Notes under the pieces: model-generated
The model's input: the letters and a program-made list of their open reading frames with translations, nothing else
Told to the model about the DNA's origin: nothing
The model's database searches: none
Translations under genes and position numbers: made by a program
Shown: positions 27,871 through 35,732 of the stretch, piece by piece
How positions within the stretch are numbered: position 1 is the stretch's first letter
How the letters are laid out: every line of letters starts with the position of its first letter
Assembly: GCF_024606265.1 (NCBI RefSeq)
Contig: NZ_JAHHPP010000005.1
Location: 1-64,000, forward strand
Direction of reading: 5' to 3'
Length of the DNA stretch: 64,000 bases
Source: Endozoicomonas sp. SESOKO1
Lineage (GTDB): Bacteria; Pseudomonadota; Gammaproteobacteria; Pseudomonadales; Endozoicomonadaceae

Positions 27871-28918
27871 AACCAATCACCTCTACCCGGACCGTATTTT
27901 CTGGAGAGTTGTGCAAGCCTTTGAGAAACTGCAGAGACTGCTCAATGCCTTCAGGCTCACCCATGATTTCTACCATCAAAAAACCCATGGCTTTTTCATT
28001 GACCGTTTCAATATCCGCCTGCAGGATATTAAAGTCCGTATTGAACTGCCTTGCCGCCCGGGTAATCAGCGGCTGCACAACCCCCTGCCCGACAAAGGTA
28101 ATGCGCACCACCGGCCTGGCACCTTCAGAAGGATCGGGCTGGAACCGGGCTTCAATTTCAGCCACCGGTTTTTCATGAATAGCACTGCGGACAAACTCTT
28201 TGGCCAACTCCGTCCGGGGGTTGAGAAAGAACTGCTCAACCTCATTCTCTTCAATGATTTTTCCGAAGCTCATGATGGCTACCCGATCACAGATGGTTTT
28301 CACCACATCCATCTCATGGGTGATGATCAGAATGGTAATCCTGAGCTGACGGTTAATGTCTTTCAGCAAGGCAAGAATGGAACGGGTTGTCTGGGGATCC
28401 AGCGCTGACGTTGCTTCATCGCACAACAGCACTTTCGGCTTACTGGCCAGGGCCCGGGCAATAGCTACCCGCTGTTTCTGGCCACCGGACAACTGGGCAG
28501 GATAACTGTTTCTTTTCGAGTCCAGTCCGGTCAGTTCCAGCAGTGGCAGAACGGCCTGTTCTATTTCTGATTTGCTGGCACCCGCCAATTCAAGAGGCAG
28601 CGCGACATTATCAAACACCGTGCGGCTGGACAGCAGATTGAAATGCTGAAAAATCATACCAATGTTGTGACGGGCCTGCCGCAATGATTTCTCGGATAGC
28701 AGGGTCAGATCCTGACCATCCACCAGAACCTGGCCGGAAGTTGGTTTCTCCAGTAAGTTCACGCAGCGAATGAGCGTGCTTTTCCCGGCACCGCTGGAGC
28801 CAATCACACCGTAGATGGCACCCTCAGGCACCGCGAGGTTTACGCCATCGATGGCCTTGACCCCGGCGGTGCCATCGGCAAACACCTTGGTCAGATTTTT
28901 CAATTCAATCATATGCAT
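27860..28918 (-). CDS. metN: Methionine ABC transporter ATPase
   Basis: MetN (352 aa) powers the MetNIQ methionine importer. Walker A is GSSGAGKST, the signature motif is LSGGQKQRVAIARAL, Walker B is VLLCDEATSALDP and the switch His lies in TILIITHEMDVV. The last 95 residues form the NIL-type regulatory domain that binds methionine (RITFVGQGVVQPLITRAARQF). ATG codons lie at 28918 and 28912. The first has AGGGTGG 7 bases upstream, and this ribosome binding site is inside the attenuator hairpin, so translation as well as transcription may be controlled. Confidence 0.96.
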   Translation of the reverse strand: MHMIELKNLTKVFADGTAGVKAIDGVNLAVPEGAIYGVIGSSGAGKSTLIRCVNLLEKPTSGQVLVDGQDLTLLSEKSLRQARHNIGMIFQHFNLLSSRTVFDNVALPLELAGASKSEIEQAVLPLLELTGLDSKRNSYPAQLSGGQKQRVAIARALASKPKVLLCDEATSALDPQTTRSILALLKDINRQLRITILIITHEMDVVKTICDRVAIMSFGKIIEENEVEQFFLNPRTELAKEFVRSAIHEKPVAEIEARFQPDPSEGARPVVRITFVGQGVVQPLITRAARQFNTDFNILQADIETVNEKAMGFLMVEIMGEPEGIEQSLQFLKGLHNSPENTVRVEVIGYVS

Positions 28919-28976
28919 AAAAAAACCACCCTGATGCTAACAGAGTGGTTTCATAAGGAATGCTTTTATTGAAACC
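28919..28976 (-). promoter_or_regulatory. metN leader: Terminator/antiterminator switch in the metN leader
   Basis: Reading the minus strand, GGTTTCA (28976-28970) can pair with TGAAACC (28953-28947). The overlapping AAACCAC (28951-28945) can instead pair with GTGGTTT (28929-28923), followed directly by a run of seven Ts (28925-28919) and the metN ATG. The two stems share AAACC and are mutually exclusive, the hallmark of a riboswitch expression platform. The second stem also buries the AGGGTGG ribosome binding site. A five-codon mini-frame (MKPLC, 28954-28937) overlaps the switch and is probably incidental. Confidence 0.75.
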
Positions 28977-29031
28977 CTTCTTTTAGCAGAATTTGTAATG
29001 CGCCCGCAAGCCAAGGTCAAATCAGCGCATG
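28975..29031 (-). ncRNA. SAM-II riboswitch aptamer upstream of metNIQ
   Basis: On the minus strand ATGCGC (29030-29025) pairs with GCGCAT (29003-28998). The loop begins TGATTTGACC, and its ATTTG (29022-29018) pairs with CAAAT (28995-28991) downstream, forming an H-type pseudoknot. The segment then continues CTGCTAAAAGAAGGG. This matches the known SAM-II architecture and conserved sequence (GCGCTGATTTAACC...GCGC...AAAT..AGCTAAA). SAM-II senses S-adenosylmethionine and represses methionine genes. The aptamer ends where the terminator/antiterminator switch begins. Confidence 0.88.
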
Positions 29032-29038
29032 GGGTGAC

Positions 29039-29067
29039 AAACTATCCAAAATAGTGATTTCTGTCAA
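29039..29067 (-). promoter_or_regulatory. Candidate sigma70 promoter of metNIQ
   Basis: TTGACA (29067-29062) is followed by a degenerate -10 (TAGTTT at 29044-29039, 17-base spacer, or GATAGT 2 bases earlier). Transcription would start just before the SAM-II aptamer. It lies directly after the end of the TauE gene. Confidence 0.55.
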
Positions 29068-29093
29068 CACTCAGACTCACCCTCCGGGAACCA

Positions 29094-29813
29094 TCAAACA
29101 GCCGACAGAATAGCAGTTATCCCTGAAATACTGCATAGAACCAGCATAATCTGGCGAATCCTTTCCTTTTCAACCTTTTCAGCAACTTTGCCCGCTATCC
29201 AGTGGCCGGTCAGCACCGCAGGAAAAAGACACACGCCATAGACAAGCTGCCCTTTTGATAAAAGATCGTTGATAGCCAGCATAATCAATGAAATAAAGCT
29301 GCCAACCACAAAAAAGACAGCAAGGTTGGCCCGGATCCGGTTGCCACTTTCATTTTGTAACAACAGCGCCATCGGTGGGCCCCCTATGGAGGCTGCTGTC
29401 CCCATCATCCCCGAACACAGACCGGCACTGAACAGCGTGAATGGTGTTGTTTTCAACTTATAAGGAAGAATACTGCCGACCACCGCAAGCAGTACAGCCC
29501 CTCCCAGCACCAGGCTCAGATGCTCGATACTGACCAGCGTCAGAATCAAAACCCCAATCATGGAGCCGGGTACCCGGCCCAGCAGGGCATAACCCAGAAT
29601 GGAAACGTCGATCTCACTGGCATAACGTCGGGCAGACAGTGCACCGATCGCCATTCCGGAAAAAATCAGCGGCCCCGGCACCAGGGCAGGATCAATTTGA
29701 TAAAGAAAAGGTGCGGCAACCACCGCCATGCCAAAGCCGATGGTTCCCTGGACAATAGCCCCCAGGCCAACAACCCCCATGGCAGCAACCATCTGCAGAA
29801 GTGACAGTTCCAT
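29094..29813 (-). CDS. TauE/SafE family sulfite exporter-like membrane protein
   Basis: A 239-aa polytopic membrane protein of the TauE/SafE (DUF81) family, thought to export sulfur-containing or organic anions. Family motifs are GTIGFGMAVVAAPFLY near residue 24 and CSGMMGTAASIGGPPMALLLQ near residue 135. About seven or eight hydrophobic segments are seen. It lies upstream of metNIQ on the same strand but is separated from it by a promoter and riboswitch, so it is probably a separate unit. The substrate is unknown. Confidence 0.88.
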   Translation of the reverse strand: MELSLLQMVAAMGVVGLGAIVQGTIGFGMAVVAAPFLYQIDPALVPGPLIFSGMAIGALSARRYASEIDVSILGYALLGRVPGSMIGVLILTLVSIEHLSLVLGGAVLLAVVGSILPYKLKTTPFTLFSAGLCSGMMGTAASIGGPPMALLLQNESGNRIRANLAVFFVVGSFISLIMLAINDLLSKGQLVYGVCLFPAVLTGHWIAGKVAEKVEKERIRQIMLVLCSISGITAILSAV

Positions 29814-30193
29814 GCAACGATATCCGGCAAAGGCCCTGGAAATTACCTCAGGCCTTGATATATTGTTTTTTCGAATAAAAAAATAATAATAAATTATATA
29901 TTGATAATCTCAGTCAAAATATACGTACAGGTAATTTTTTCCAGGCAAATACTGGACAATTGACGTTTGTCTTATTTAATAGAAAAAGAAGGAATATTTT
30001 TTCGCCGCCATGGTTTTCATTTTTTCAGATATTGAGGTGTACGAAAGCCATGAAACAGAGAACGGAATAAAGAACAGATGTCGTCAGGTATTTTCGCAGT
30101 TTGACCGATCTTCCCATATTTCCATGGAAATGGCTGCCTGGCTTCATCCTATATGTCCCTAACACCCATAACCAGCATGGGCAGGTATCCATT
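29814..30193. other. AT-rich intergenic region
   Basis: These 380 bases between the divergent TauE and MarC genes hold no supported gene. The part at 29860-30000 is very AT-rich, with A and T runs. The plus-strand MarC frame can be extended upstream to 30101, but that extension is hydrophilic, unlike MarC proteins, and is not counted as coding. Confidence 0.45.
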
Positions 30194-30799
30194 ATGGAGC
30201 TTTTCTTCAAAGACTTTATTATGCTCTGGTCGACCATTGACCCGGTCGGTACCCTGGCACTTTTCACTGGTCTGACAGCCCGATTGACAGAAACACAAAA
30301 ACGCCGGGTCGCCCTGAAGGCAACCACTTATGCCTTTGTCATCCTCCTTTCGGCTCTGGTTCTTGGCCAGATTATTTTAAAGGCGATGAACATCCAGCTG
30401 ATCTCTCTCCAGCTGGCAGGAGGCGTTATCCTCTTCCTGTTCGGCCTGCAAATGATTTTTTCTGACCCTGAAGAAAGTACCGGATCAAGGGAGCCGGGTC
30501 ACCAGCTGGCCGTTTTCCCCCTGGCAGTTCCATCCATTGCCAGCCCGGGAGCCATCATGGCTGTGATTGTCCTGACGGATAACCACGCCAAGACTTTCAG
30601 CCAGCAGGCCATGACCGCCGGTGCCATGACCCTGGTACTACTGGTCACCTGCGCCCTGATGCTGTTTGCCGACCGTATCTTCCGTGTCATTGGCCACAAT
30701 GGCTCGGCCATTATCATACGGGTAATGGGCATGATACTGGCCGCACTGTCGGTAGAGCTGGTGATGACGGCGCTTGGGGTTCAGCGTTGGATGAGTTAG
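30194..30799 (+). CDS. MarC family integral membrane protein (UPF0056)
   Basis: A MarC-family membrane protein (201 aa from the ATG at 30194, MELFFKDFIMLW), with about six hydrophobic segments and the family motifs IDPVGTLALF, LAGGVILFLFGLQM and FPLAVPSIASPGAIMAVI. The family has no established transport function, and the old link to multiple antibiotic resistance has not held. The longer frame from 30101 adds 31 unlikely residues. It converges on tdk, with a long inverted repeat in between. Confidence 0.85.
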   Translation: MELFFKDFIMLWSTIDPVGTLALFTGLTARLTETQKRRVALKATTYAFVILLSALVLGQIILKAMNIQLISLQLAGGVILFLFGLQMIFSDPEESTGSREPGHQLAVFPLAVPSIASPGAIMAVIVLTDNHAKTFSQQAMTAGAMTLVLLVTCALMLFADRIFRVIGHNGSAIIIRVMGMILAALSVELVMTALGVQRWMS

Positions 30800-30819
30800 G
30801 GGGGGGTAAGCGTTGCCCG

Positions 30820-30884
30820 TTGCCCGTTACCCGTTGCCCAAAGACAAGCCGCTCATGCTTTTGCGGGTAACGGGTAACGGGCAA
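30820..30884. repeat. Inverted repeat of 8-base units between marC and tdk
   Basis: A 20-base left arm (30820-30839, built from units such as CCCGTTAC and CCGTTGCC) is nearly complementary to a 20-base right arm (30865-30884) across a 25-base loop, with one mismatch. The arms consist of iterated GGGTAAC-like units, so this is both a tandem and an inverted repeat. It could act as a bidirectional terminator for the convergent genes or be a dispersed intergenic repeat element. Confidence 0.75.
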
Positions 30885-30906
30885 TGAAAAATTCAGAAAC
30901 AATGCC

Positions 30907-31494
30907 TTAACTCCCAACCCCCATCATCACCTTATAATGCTTCCGGCAAACGGACAGATAGCTGTCATTGCCCCCGATCTGCACCTGGCTGCCACTTTTG
31001 ACGGGCTTGCCATCTCCGTCAAGACGCAGCTGCATATTGGCCTTTTTCTCACAGCACTTGCAGATGCTTTTCAGCTCGGTAAGTTCATCAGCGATACTGA
31101 GCAACACTTCACTGCCAGCAAATGCCTTGCCAAAAGCATCTGTGCGCAGGCCAAAGCAAAGCACCGGAATGCCGAGTACATCAACAACATCCGAAAGCTG
31201 CCATACCTGCTCCGGGGTCAGGAACTGAGCCTCATCGACCATCACACAGGCGATATAGTCTGCACTGTGCTCTTCAGCGATTTTCTGTTTAAGGTCGTCA
31301 CTTTGGGAAATGGCCACCGCTTCACTTTGCAAGCCGATTCTTGAGGTTATTTTGCCGACACCAAAACGGTCATCAATCACCGGAGCCAGCAACAACACCC
31401 GTTTTCCGGCACTCTCGTAATTGTGAGCTGATTGCAGAAGGTAGGTACTCTTTCCCGAATCCATGGAAGAAAAATAGAAATAAAGTGAAGCCAT
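30907..31494 (-). CDS. tdk: Thymidine kinase
   Basis: Thymidine kinase (195 aa, type II) phosphorylates thymidine in nucleotide salvage. The P-loop is FSSMDSGKST near residue 8. The catalytic Asp-Glu lies in VMVDEAQFL. The lasso region has a zinc-site pair CKCC...C-x2-H (ICKCCEKKANMQLR and VCRKHYK). The substrate loop DSYLSVCRKHY is present. It is divergent from the helicase gene at 31659. Confidence 0.96.
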   Translation of the reverse strand: MASLYFYFSSMDSGKSTYLLQSAHNYESAGKRVLLLAPVIDDRFGVGKITSRIGLQSEAVAISQSDDLKQKIAEEHSADYIACVMVDEAQFLTPEQVWQLSDVVDVLGIPVLCFGLRTDAFGKAFAGSEVLLSIADELTELKSICKCCEKKANMQLRLDGDGKPVKSGSQVQIGGNDSYLSVCRKHYKVMMGVGS

Positions 31495-31658
31495 TACACG
31501 CAGGTCCTGGTTGTCGATGGCCTCATTATTCCGTCATTGTCGCTTTATCTCCACCGAAATTTCCGCACCCTTGCTTCGGAAGTTGACACCTGGAGCAACT
31601 ATATCAACCACAGGAATTTTGCTAGCCTTTCCCTTTCCCAATAACATCACCAGACTTA

Positions 31659-34127
31659 ATGAAACTGACGCCCCATCAACAAGCTGTTGCCAACCATGAT
31701 AGAGACCATGCCCTCTGCATTGCTGTGGCTGGCTCGGGAAAAACCTCAACGCTGGCACAACTGGTGAGCAACCTGCTGCTAAAAGGGGCTGATCCCCGTC
31801 GATTGATGGTGATGATGTTCAATAAAGCGGCCCAGATCGATTTTGCCAAAAAGCTTCGAACCCTGGCCAGTGGTCAGTTGGCCGGCTTGCCGGAAAACCA
31901 GCGGCAGCTCCCCGAAATCAGAACCTACCATGCCACAGGACTGAAACTGCTCAGGACACTGGAAGGCTGGCAGATCAGAACGCCCTATAACAAACAACCG
32001 TTATCGGAGAAAGTCGTTGAGCTACAGGTAAGGGCACTGATTCTGAAACTGGCACCGGAAACCATTAAGGACCGTATTCGCTCGGATGCCCCCCGCCTGA
32101 TCGAAGCGGCCATCAGCTTTATTGAATCGGTCAAAGCCCATTTGATCCGTCCGGAGCAATGGTTTGAGCAGTCCGGTTATACCGATGACTATCGCTTTTT
32201 CATCAAACTGTTTGACCAGTTTGAGCAGTGGCGCCATCAACAGCGATCGATCACCTTCACCGACATGCTGTACGACCCGGTGACACTGATCCGGGCACAC
32301 CCGGAACTGGTACCCAACGTCGCAGATAAGATGGACATTATCATCGTTGATGAATATCAGGATACGTCGACGCTACAGCACCAGTTTACCCGGCTGATTG
32401 CCGGACAGCGGGCGAGAATGATCGCCGTTGGCGACCCTGACCAGACGATCTACGAGTTCGCCGGCGCCAATATCGACAACATTCTGACCCATTTTCAGCG
32501 GGACTACGGCGATACCGGCGACGTCAAAGAACTCACCATGCCCCATACCTTTCGCTATGGTCACAGCATTGCCCTGGCGGCCAGCCACTTGATCAGCCAG
32601 AACCGGTCCCGCAAAGATGTGCTCTGTATTGCCCATCCGGACAACGCGCCATCCCTGATTCGCCTGAGTCAACCCGGTTCAGACGACAGCCGTTTTGTGG
32701 TTGAGGCTCTCACCGAATACCTGGCATCGGGAACACCAGCGGAAGACATGGCCATTCTGGTGCGCGTCTGGGCGCAGGCTGTGCCCATTGAACTGAACCT
32801 GCTGGAAATGGGCATTCCCTACCACAGTGACGGCCCCTCCCTGTTTCAAAGGCCGGAAATTGAATCATTGATCGACGCAATGATTCTGGCCAGTGGCGGA
32901 TTTGCCGACCTGCTGCCCGAGGTTCGTTATCACAAGCTGGCAAGGCTTCTGACGCTGCCCCATGTCGGCCTGAAGCAACAGCCTGTTGACTGGCTTTGCC
33001 AGCAGCTGAAAGACGAAAGTCACCAACTGGGTAAAACCCTGGGCAAGCTGGCCCCCAAAATCAAAGACATCAGTGACTTTCAGGCGCGAAAACTGACACA
33101 AAGGGCAGAGCTTTTCACATGGCTGGAGCACAATGGCAGCAAACATAAGGCCCATACGCTGATCGCCAGGTATATTCAACAGTCCGAAATATACGACAGT
33201 CTGAGATCCATGAGCCTCAATGAGCAGAGAACGGATGAACAGATTCTGGCGGTAAAGGGTTTTCATCGCTTCCTCAGGCAGCTGAATCTGGACACGGCTC
33301 ATTGCTGCCTGCATATTGCTGAATTGATCGAGAAGCAGAAAAAGCAGAAAAAGCAGAATTACCAGGGACAGCAATCCAGTCAGGGTATTACGCTCAGCTC
33401 CTGCCATCGCGCCAAGGGGTTGGAGTGGCCTGTTGTGATACTGCCGGGGTTAACCCGCCAATATTGGCCTTTTCTGAGGGAAGATGAAATCGCCAGCCTT
33501 TCTGGCCATAAGACCAGTAATGCCATTGAGTCTGAGCGTCGCCTGCTCTATGTCGCAATGACCCGCGCCAGAAAACAATTGCACTTGTTTACCGCACAGG
33601 GCGACCTGACAGCCAAAAAGGCTTCCCGGGATAGAAAACAGCCATGGTCACCGGGTGGCCAATCCACCACAGGAAGTGAGCACCAGGACCGTATCAGCCC
33701 TTTTTTACTGGAAATGAACCTGCCCCATGTCTTCTCGCTGGGCAACCTGCTCCATGACGATGTCGATGAAGACCTGGCAGAAGCCATCGACAAAATCGGT
33801 CTCACGCCAGTATCAAGGCGATACGTCTGCTCAGCCCGCCCGGCACTGACCGAACGGCTGAAGACAATTCCCGACATTGCGATAACCGACGTATCGACCG
33901 GCGATGCCAACAGCAACAACAAAATTGCCCTTAACGACCGTGGCATCCCTTCTGACGGTCCATGGCAGCTCAACGCCATTATTGATCACGCCATCTTTGG
34001 TCGTGGACAAGTGATTGAGGTCAATGACCGCAATTTCTCGATCCGTTTTGACAATCGCCAACACGGCGTCAAACGTTTTGCCCGGATTGAAGAGGTGCGC
34101 CATCTGTTCAGCGTCCTTTCGGTCTGA
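31659..34127 (+). CDS. UvrD/Rep-type superfamily I DNA helicase
   Basis: An 822-aa ATP-dependent 3'-5' helicase. The motifs occur in order: LTPHQQAVANHD (Q motif), VAGSGKTST (Walker A), DIIIVDEYQDTS (Walker B), VGDPDQTIYEFAGA (III), HTFRYGHSIA (IV), SCHRAKGLEWPVVILPG (V) and ERRLLYVAMTRARKQLHLF (VI). The C-terminus has the DHAIFGRGQVIEV segment common in UvrD relatives. It is related to, but probably not identical with, housekeeping UvrD or Rep. Its closest role (repair or defence) cannot be told from here. The ribosome binding site is weak. Confidence 0.9.
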   Translation: MKLTPHQQAVANHDRDHALCIAVAGSGKTSTLAQLVSNLLLKGADPRRLMVMMFNKAAQIDFAKKLRTLASGQLAGLPENQRQLPEIRTYHATGLKLLRTLEGWQIRTPYNKQPLSEKVVELQVRALILKLAPETIKDRIRSDAPRLIEAAISFIESVKAHLIRPEQWFEQSGYTDDYRFFIKLFDQFEQWRHQQRSITFTDMLYDPVTLIRAHPELVPNVADKMDIIIVDEYQDTSTLQHQFTRLIAGQRARMIAVGDPDQTIYEFAGANIDNILTHFQRDYGDTGDVKELTMPHTFRYGHSIALAASHLISQNRSRKDVLCIAHPDNAPSLIRLSQPGSDDSRFVVEALTEYLASGTPAEDMAILVRVWAQAVPIELNLLEMGIPYHSDGPSLFQRPEIESLIDAMILASGGFADLLPEVRYHKLARLLTLPHVGLKQQPVDWLCQQLKDESHQLGKTLGKLAPKIKDISDFQARKLTQRAELFTWLEHNGSKHKAHTLIARYIQQSEIYDSLRSMSLNEQRTDEQILAVKGFHRFLRQLNLDTAHCCLHIAELIEKQKKQKKQNYQGQQSSQGITLSSCHRAKGLEWPVVILPGLTRQYWPFLREDEIASLSGHKTSNAIESERRLLYVAMTRARKQLHLFTAQGDLTAKKASRDRKQPWSPGGQSTTGSEHQDRISPFLLEMNLPHVFSLGNLLHDDVDEDLAEAIDKIGLTPVSRRYVCSARPALTERLKTIPDIAITDVSTGDANSNNKIALNDRGIPSDGPWQLNAIIDHAIFGRGQVIEVNDRNFSIRFDNRQHGVKRFARIEEVRHLFSVLSV

Positions 34128-34196
34128 AATGTCTTATGGAATTTTTCCTGCTGTTTTCAGTCCAACCCACTTTCTGTATCAAGACAGCCAAAGGCG

Positions 34197-35696
34197 ATGA
34201 ATAGTGTCAGCAACACTTCCCCCTCATTTACCTGCCCTATCTGCCTTGATAACGATGGGATCGCCACAGGACAATTTGGCGGGCACACACTGGTCAGGAC
34301 TTCCTGCCAGCCAAAACCTCATGTTTTCCACCTGGGATGCATCACCCGATGGTTTCACGGTGAGCCGCAAAAGTACATGAGACTCGATCTGCGCCAATGC
34401 TGTGAATGCAAACAACCGGCACTGCCGCTGGTTCGTCTGGACGGGAGCCACATTCTGGAAGACGAATCATCTTATTGTGAATCCCTGATGCTTCATGTCT
34501 GTCGTACCGGAGATTTGAGGAAACTGAACAGGTTGCTGGCCCTTGATGCCAGTCTGGCAACGCGCAAGTACCGCTCGGCACTTACCGGTCAGCCTGCACA
34601 CCCGTTAGCCGTCGCCATTGATTCCGGTCATATGGATTGCGCCCAAACGCTGATCGACCACCAGGCCGATATCAATGCCGGTGACCAGGATGGTCAGACG
34701 CCCCTGCACATCGCCGCCGAGAATGGCAATGTCCAGTGCCTGAAATGGCTGGTTACCCGTGGAGCGAATGTCAATGCCACCAACAGGAACGGCGAAACGC
34801 CCCTGCACATTGCCAACAAAATCGGCATAACCGAGGTGTACCAGCAATGGGCTGCCATGAACAGAAATATCGATGAAGGCTTCGATAACTGCAAGGTGCT
34901 CGAAACCTATACCAACAAAAAAGAAAACGACACCAGATGCCTGGAAGAGCTGCTTGCCAACCGCGAACTGAATGTCAATGTCAGTGATAACAACGGCGTC
35001 ACGCCCCTGATGATCGCCGCATTATGGGGCAAGACCGAGCGTTTGAAATGGCTGCTCGACGCCAGAGCAGATATCTATGTCAACGATCAGCGGGGCTGGA
35101 CGCCTCTTCACTTCGCTGCCCTGAGCGACAGGGCAGAGATCGTCAACATGTTACTGGCCGTTGTTCCCGGCATCAACGTCGGCAAGGAGGATATTTATGG
35201 CTATACGGCTCTCCACCTGGCGGCTGAAAACGACAGCGTAGAACCCCTCAAGGTGTTGCTGAACACTCCTGGCATCCGGGTCAACAAGAAGACTAACAAT
35301 GGCTTTACTGCACTCCACATCGCTGCCATGGATGAAAATCCAGATTCCGTCAAAGCATTACTGGTCACTCCCGGCATCCGGGTCAATAAAAAGAGTAAGA
35401 AGGGCTGGACCGCTCTCCACCTCGCTGCCGAATACAATAGTGCAAAAGCCATCAAGGCATTACTGGCCACGCCAGGCATCCGGGTCAATGAGAAGGTTGA
35501 TGGCAGGACAGCCCTGCACATAGCGGCAAAATACGGCAAACCAAAGTGTGTCAAAGCGTTGCTGGCCACTGCGGGCATCCTGATCAATGAGCAGACTGAC
35601 GATGGCTTGACGGCTCTGGACCTGGCTGTCAGCCATGGCCACAGGGCGTGCATGGAACTTCTGAGGGAAGCCTGCCAGGACATTAGCGGGACTTGA
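34197..35696 (+). CDS. RING-H2 finger plus ankyrin repeat protein (putative E3 ligase effector)
   Basis: A 499-aa protein with two eukaryotic-type modules. Residues 13-71 match a RING-H2 zinc finger: CPIC (13-16), Cys37, HVFHLGC (His42, His45, Cys48) followed by ITRWF, then Cys68 and Cys71. The HxFHxxCIxxW core is diagnostic of RING-H2, although the Cys37-His42 spacing is one or two residues longer than usual. From about residue 95 to the end there are ten or so ankyrin repeats with GxTPLHxAA units such as DGQTPLHIAAENGN, WTPLHFAALSDR and RTALHIAAKYGK. RING domains recruit ubiquitin E2 enzymes, and bacteria lack ubiquitin, so a host-directed E3 ligase is plausible. No signal peptide is seen. 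Confidence 0.8.
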   Translation: MNSVSNTSPSFTCPICLDNDGIATGQFGGHTLVRTSCQPKPHVFHLGCITRWFHGEPQKYMRLDLRQCCECKQPALPLVRLDGSHILEDESSYCESLMLHVCRTGDLRKLNRLLALDASLATRKYRSALTGQPAHPLAVAIDSGHMDCAQTLIDHQADINAGDQDGQTPLHIAAENGNVQCLKWLVTRGANVNATNRNGETPLHIANKIGITEVYQQWAAMNRNIDEGFDNCKVLETYTNKKENDTRCLEELLANRELNVNVSDNNGVTPLMIAALWGKTERLKWLLDARADIYVNDQRGWTPLHFAALSDRAEIVNMLLAVVPGINVGKEDIYGYTALHLAAENDSVEPLKVLLNTPGIRVNKKTNNGFTALHIAAMDENPDSVKALLVTPGIRVNKKSKKGWTALHLAAEYNSAKAIKALLATPGIRVNEKVDGRTALHIAAKYGKPKCVKALLATAGILINEQTDDGLTALDLAVSHGHRACMELLREACQDISGT

Positions 35697-35732
35697 TTCA
35701 TTGCATTCAACCCGAGATGGCCTGTCAGGCAT

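Noticed and set aside
28937-28954. The MKPLC mini-frame as a methionine leader peptide.
   Set aside because: It has no run of methionine codons, and the SAM-II aptamer explains the regulation without it.
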